This document shows, in pieces, positions 60,791 through 64,000 of a DNA stretch of 64,000 nt. The notes under the pieces are model-generated. The model saw only the letters and a list, made by a program, of their open reading frames with translations, did no database searches and was not told the origin of the DNA. The stretch is taken from contig MKVQ01000040.1 of NCBI GenBank assembly GCA_001899635.1, positions 437,915 to 501,914 of the forward strand, read 5' to 3'. The translations under genes and the position numbers were made by a program. The DNA comes from Myxococcales bacterium 68-20. Lineage in GTDB: Bacteria > Myxococcota_A > Polyangia > Polyangiales > Polyangiaceae. The stretch's first letter is position 1, and every line of letters starts with the position of its first letter.

Positions 60791-62046
60791 GCCCGGCGAT
60801 GAAGATCGAAGAGCCGAAGCGTTGGTGGACGAGGGCTGCGCTCGTCGTCGCGTCGGGGATGGCCCTCGTCGGCTCGTTCGCGAGCTGCGCCGAGACGACG
60901 GAGGCAATGTCGGCGGACGACCCCCGCGAGAGCGTGCCCGACGCGTCGAGCACCGACGCCGTCGCGGCAGACGCCGATGCCGGCGCGGCGGTCGACTGCA
61001 AGGAAGAGGATCCTGATTGCACGACCGAAGTCGTCTCTTGTGACGACGTCGCGTGGTGCGTTGTTCCGACGCCGCTCGACATCCTCCACACGTTCACGGC
61101 GATCTGGGGCAGCGGGCCGAACGATGTCTGGGCCGTCGGCTCGGGCGGATCGATCCTGCACTACGACGGCAAGTCGTGGGTGAAGACCCCGTCGGGCGTC
61201 GTCAACACGCTGTACGCGATCTGGGGCAGCGGCCCCGACGACATCTGGACCGTGAGCGACACGACCACGGTGCTCCATGGAACCGGTTTCAAGAACGGTA
61301 CGGCCACCTGGTCCCGCTCGGAGACGGGCTTCGCCCCGTGGAGCACGGCGCCGCTGCGAGCCGTCTGGGGCAGCTCGCCGGACGACGTCCGCATCGGCGG
61401 ACGCATGTTCGATCTCGAGAACCCGGACTGGGAGAACGACATCTGGGCCGGTCATCAGCTCCTGAAGACCCCGGCCGGCGAGGACGGCGTCGTCTGGAAA
61501 CGAGTCCCGGGGATGTCGACGATCCTCAGCATCTGGGGCAGCTCCGCTACGGACCTTTGGATGGCGGCCGATAACAGCCTCTCTGCCTCTCACGAGCGCG
61601 GCCTGCTCCTGCATGGAACGCCCCGCGAGGGGGGCGAAGGCGAAGATCCGTTCGTCTGGACGTCGGTCGACAGCCAGTCCGCGCTCACGTTGAACGCGGT
61701 GTGGGGGAGCGGTCCGGCCGACATCTGGGCCGTCGGCGTGCTCGGCTCGATTCGTCACTGGACGCCCGGGAAGGTCCGCTTCGACAAGATCGCGTCGCCG
61801 ACGAAGGAGACGCTCCACGCCATCTGGGGCAGCGGCCCGAACGACATCTGGGTGGTCGGCGATTCCGGGACGGTCCTCCACTACGACGGCACGTCGTTCG
61901 AGCCGTCCACGGTGCAGCTCCCGCTCGGGAGAAAGCCAAACCTCTACGGCGTCTGGGGAAGCAGCGCCAACGACGTGTGGATCGTCGGTGACGGAGTCGC
62001 TCTCCACTACACCGGTCCGAAGCCCGCCAAGGGAGATACCAAGTGA
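60787..62046 (+). CDS. Seven-repeat propeller lipoprotein 1 (cluster B)
   Basis: The TTG at 60787 overlaps the previous stop; an ATG at 60799 is the alternative. The 419-residue protein has a lipoprotein signal (LVGSFASCAET), an acidic spacer with three cysteines, then seven clear blocks: AIWGSGPNDVWAVG, AIWGSGPDDIWTVS, AVWGSSPDDVRIGG, SIWGSSATDLWMAA, AVWGSGPADIWAVG, AIWGSGPNDIWVVG and GVWGSSANDVWIVG. Between blocks, ILHYDGKSWVKTPSG-type strands recur. This is the most regular of the four propeller proteins in the window. It corresponds to 45755 in cluster A. A seven-bladed propeller displayed on the cell surface is inferred; its ligand is unknown. Confidence 0.84.
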   Translation: MSPAMKIEEPKRWWTRAALVVASGMALVGSFASCAETTEAMSADDPRESVPDASSTDAVAADADAGAAVDCKEEDPDCTTEVVSCDDVAWCVVPTPLDILHTFTAIWGSGPNDVWAVGSGGSILHYDGKSWVKTPSGVVNTLYAIWGSGPDDIWTVSDTTTVLHGTGFKNGTATWSRSETGFAPWSTAPLRAVWGSSPDDVRIGGRMFDLENPDWENDIWAGHQLLKTPAGEDGVVWKRVPGMSTILSIWGSSATDLWMAADNSLSASHERGLLLHGTPREGGEGEDPFVWTSVDSQSALTLNAVWGSGPADIWAVGVLGSIRHWTPGKVRFDKIASPTKETLHAIWGSGPNDIWVVGDSGTVLHYDGTSFEPSTVQLPLGRKPNLYGVWGSSANDVWIVGDGVALHYTGPKPAKGDTK

Positions 62047-63320
62047 ACCGTCTTTCGACGCGCAGCGCGGGGGCGGCAATGCTCGCTCTCTTCGCGGTCG
62101 GAATCGTCCTCGTCGCGTGTGCGGACTCCGACGAGGTCGATTCTCTCGGTGGTCCGAGCGAGACGGACAGCGGCGGCGTCACGACGTTGCCGGAAGCCTC
62201 TGCGCCGGCAGATGCGGGCGCCGAAGACGCGGACGCGGATGCCTCCGTTCCGAAGGACGCCGAGACCGATGCCCCCGCGCGCATCTGCTCCGACGAGAAC
62301 TTCTGTCACAGCGCCCTTCCCGGCAACCACGCGCTTCGGGGCGTGTGGGGCGACGGACAGGGCATCGTCTGGGCCGTCAGCTCGGGCGGCAGCGTGCTCC
62401 GCTGGGACGGCAACGCTTGGACCGAGCACGTGAAGGGGCTTGGTGCCCTCTCCACCATCTGGGGGAGCGGACCGACCGACCTCTGGCTCGTCGCCTCGAA
62501 CGGCACCGTGTACCACGGCACCGGAGCAAGCTCGGCAGAGGTCGCCTTCGCTCCTGTCGTCCTGCCCGGCGACGTCCAGATCCCGATCAAGTCGATCGGG
62601 GGGACCGGCCCCAACGACGTCTGGGCCGTCGGCGGATTGAAGGACGAATCGGACTGGCCTTGGCAGTGGAAGGGCCGCGTATTGCACTACGACGGTGACG
62701 CAGCGAGCGGCGGCTCGGGCTGGACGCTCGACGACGAGCTGTCGTCGAGGAGCATTGCGTGCGCCTCCGTCGCCGCGGGCACCAGCAGCGGCGTCTGGAT
62801 CATCGGTCAGGAGTTTCGCCAGGACACGAACGAGCTGCTCCACGGCGTCTTGCTTCGGCGCGCGCCTGGCGCTGCGGATTGGACGAACGTCGACCTGCCG
62901 ATGGAGATGGCGAACAGTTGGAGGTCCTCCCCGGTGGAGCTCAACGTCGTCGCGACGACGGGGACCGGCGTGTGGGTGAAGGGCATCATCGAAACGAACG
63001 GCAGCGGGCAGCAATCGCCACTGTGGCGCGGCACGAGCACGAACGGTGGGGCGACCTTCAGCTGGTCGTATGTCCCGCAGCTGGCTTGGGACCCGGAGGT
63101 CAACGCTGTCTGGGGCACGGCCATGAACGAGGTGTGGGCCGTAGGCAAGCCGGGACGCGTGACGCGATGGACTGGCACGAAGTGGCAGCAGGCCGCCATT
63201 CGCGTGACGAACACGCCGGTCACCACGCCGTTCCACGGGATCTGGGGAACGAGCGACACCGATTTCTGGGTCGTCGGCGACAACGCTGCACTCCACAAGA
63301 CGACGGGCACGAAGCCCTGA
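62043..63320 (+). CDS. Seven-repeat propeller lipoprotein 2 (cluster B)
   Basis: The GTG at 62043 overlaps the previous TGA as GTGA. The 425-residue lipoprotein (signal ending IVLVACADS) has an acidic Ala/Asp spacer, a CSDENFCHSALPG motif and seven blocks, among them GVWGDGQGIVWAVS, TIWGSGPTDLWLVA, SIGGTGPNDVWAVG, a VWIIG and a VWVKG block that have lost the WG, AVWGTAMNEVWAVG and GIWGTSDTDFWVVG. It aligns with the 44514 protein of cluster A, including the weaker blocks four and five. The RCC1 gene follows after 10 bp. Confidence 0.83.
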   Translation: MNRLSTRSAGAAMLALFAVGIVLVACADSDEVDSLGGPSETDSGGVTTLPEASAPADAGAEDADADASVPKDAETDAPARICSDENFCHSALPGNHALRGVWGDGQGIVWAVSSGGSVLRWDGNAWTEHVKGLGALSTIWGSGPTDLWLVASNGTVYHGTGASSAEVAFAPVVLPGDVQIPIKSIGGTGPNDVWAVGGLKDESDWPWQWKGRVLHYDGDAASGGSGWTLDDELSSRSIACASVAAGTSSGVWIIGQEFRQDTNELLHGVLLRRAPGAADWTNVDLPMEMANSWRSSPVELNVVATTGTGVWVKGIIETNGSGQQSPLWRGTSTNGGATFSWSYVPQLAWDPEVNAVWGTAMNEVWAVGKPGRVTRWTGTKWQQAAIRVTNTPVTTPFHGIWGTSDTDFWVVGDNAALHKTTGTKP

Positions 63321-63330
63321 GGCTGGAATC

Positions 63331-64000
63331 ATGAAGACTCGCATCCGACCTTTGCTGCTCTCGTTCGCCGTCATGACGGGCGGGGCGGCCGCGATCGTCG
63401 CCTGCAGTAGCGAGGGCGAGCGAAACGCCTTCGAAGAGCCCGAGGCCGACTCCGGCAAGCCGAACCTCCCCGAAGCCGCGCCTCCGACTTCGGAGGACGG
63501 TGCTTCGCCCGCCGACGCCGGGGCAGAGGACGCGAAGCCTCCCTTCGATCCGACCGACGAGACCGTGACGTGCGCGGACGACGCCGGATGCGCCGTACAG
63601 CTCGTTGCGGGTGAGAACCACTTCTGCGCGCGAATGAGCGACGGCACGGCGCGGTGCTGGGGAGACAATGCCAAGGGCTCGCTCGGCACGAGGGACGCGG
63701 GGACGGCGCCCGAGGGTACGTGGATCGGGGACGCCGGGGCCGACGGCGGTACCGTCCCGGGTACCGGCTTCGTCGTCAGCAACGTGGTCGGTCTCGAAGG
63801 CGCGACGCAGCTCAGCGCGGGCGGCACCACCACGTGCGCCCTCGTGGCCGATGGCGGCGTGTCCTGCTGGGGAGGCAACGATCGAGGACAGCTCGGTCTC
63901 CAGATCGCGCCGCCGCTCTCGGACTCGCAGGCCCATCCCGACGTGACCGCCACCGCGCTGCCGAGCGCGGCTCGTCGCGTCGACGTCGGAGCCCGAACCG
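63331..64000 (+). CDS. RCC1-repeat lipoprotein (cluster B), 5' part
   Basis: The frame from the ATG at 63331 stays open to the window end (223 codons seen). It encodes a lipoprotein signal (MTGGAAAIVACSS, C25), an acidic Ala/Pro/Asp spacer, CADDAGCAVQLVAGENHFCA and the first RCC1-type repeats: FCARMSDGTARCWGDNAKG and CALVADGGVSCWGGNDRGQL. The match to the 43153 protein of cluster A (ECAGEPCVLELAAGFNHFCA, then the same repeats) is close, which fixes its identity as the next gene of the duplicated operon. The 3' end and any following gene are beyond the window. Confidence 0.82.
   Translation, partial: MKTRIRPLLLSFAVMTGGAAAIVACSSEGERNAFEEPEADSGKPNLPEAAPPTSEDGASPADAGAEDAKPPFDPTDETVTCADDAGCAVQLVAGENHFCARMSDGTARCWGDNAKGSLGTRDAGTAPEGTWIGDAGADGGTVPGTGFVVSNVVGLEGATQLSAGGTTTCALVADGGVSCWGGNDRGQLGLQIAPPLSDSQAHPDVTATALPSAARRVDVGART

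Noticed and set aside
62007-63953. Long minus-strand frame opposite the second propeller and RCC1 genes
   Set aside because: The plus-strand genes match cluster A gene by gene; the antisense frame has no recognisable feature.

Overview
The window is a GC-rich bacterial chromosome segment. It carries two eukaryote-like serine/threonine kinases (one with a PEGA domain), LysM and RCC1 proteins, Cys-rich lipoproteins with Ala/Asp/Pro-rich linkers, an IgGFc-binding-type lipoprotein and many large membrane glycosyltransferase-like proteins. This mixture fits a myxobacterium of the Polyangia type. That placement is inference from gene content; the window has no rRNA or other taxonomic marker.

Layout. 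1-9.6 kb, housekeeping and signalling: the 3' end of glutamyl-Q tRNA(Asp) synthetase, a kinase, a PEGA kinase translationally coupled to a LysM protein, phosphoglycerate mutase (gpmI), a small secreted protein, a PH-like membrane protein, a four-helix-bundle (S23/IVP) gene between long inverted hexamer-repeat arms, and RNase HI. 9.7-39.2 kb, a cell-surface glycan/lipid region: a hexapeptide N-acetyltransferase, an SDR, six large multi-spanning membrane proteins (two homologous pairs among them), two family-2 glycosyltransferases, three SAM methyltransferases, galE, a ThiO-like oxidase, two sulfatase-superfamily proteins, a membrane protein fused to a spermidine-synthase-like domain, and a polysaccharide-deacetylase-like protein next to a 58-codon acetyltransferase remnant. 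39.2-41.3 kb, tRNA-Lys(CTT) followed by decayed mobile DNA: tyrosine recombinase, ORF6N and IS3 OrfA remnants plus two small genes.

41.3-50.9 kb (minus strand) and 57.1-64.0 kb (plus strand) hold two diverged copies of the same operon in the same gene order: outer-membrane-type secreted protein, ECF sigma factor, single-span membrane regulator, Cys-rich lipoprotein with six modules, two lipoproteins that each show seven WGSGPNDVWAVG-type repeats (predicted seven-bladed propellers), and an RCC1-repeat lipoprotein. The minus-strand copy adds an IgGFc-binding-type lipoprotein; the plus-strand copy runs off the window end. Most genes overlap the next by 4 nt. I infer a sigma-controlled system that builds a surface lipoprotein array. 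It is the best candidate here for an undescribed system.

Between the two copies are a VOC-family protein, an adjacent beta-helix lipoprotein and diheme SO2930-type lipoprotein pair, and a PfpI-like lipoprotein divergent from a LysR regulator. Long stretches where I see no convincing gene are 5807-6449, 7084-7450, 34100-34414 and 50905-51788.
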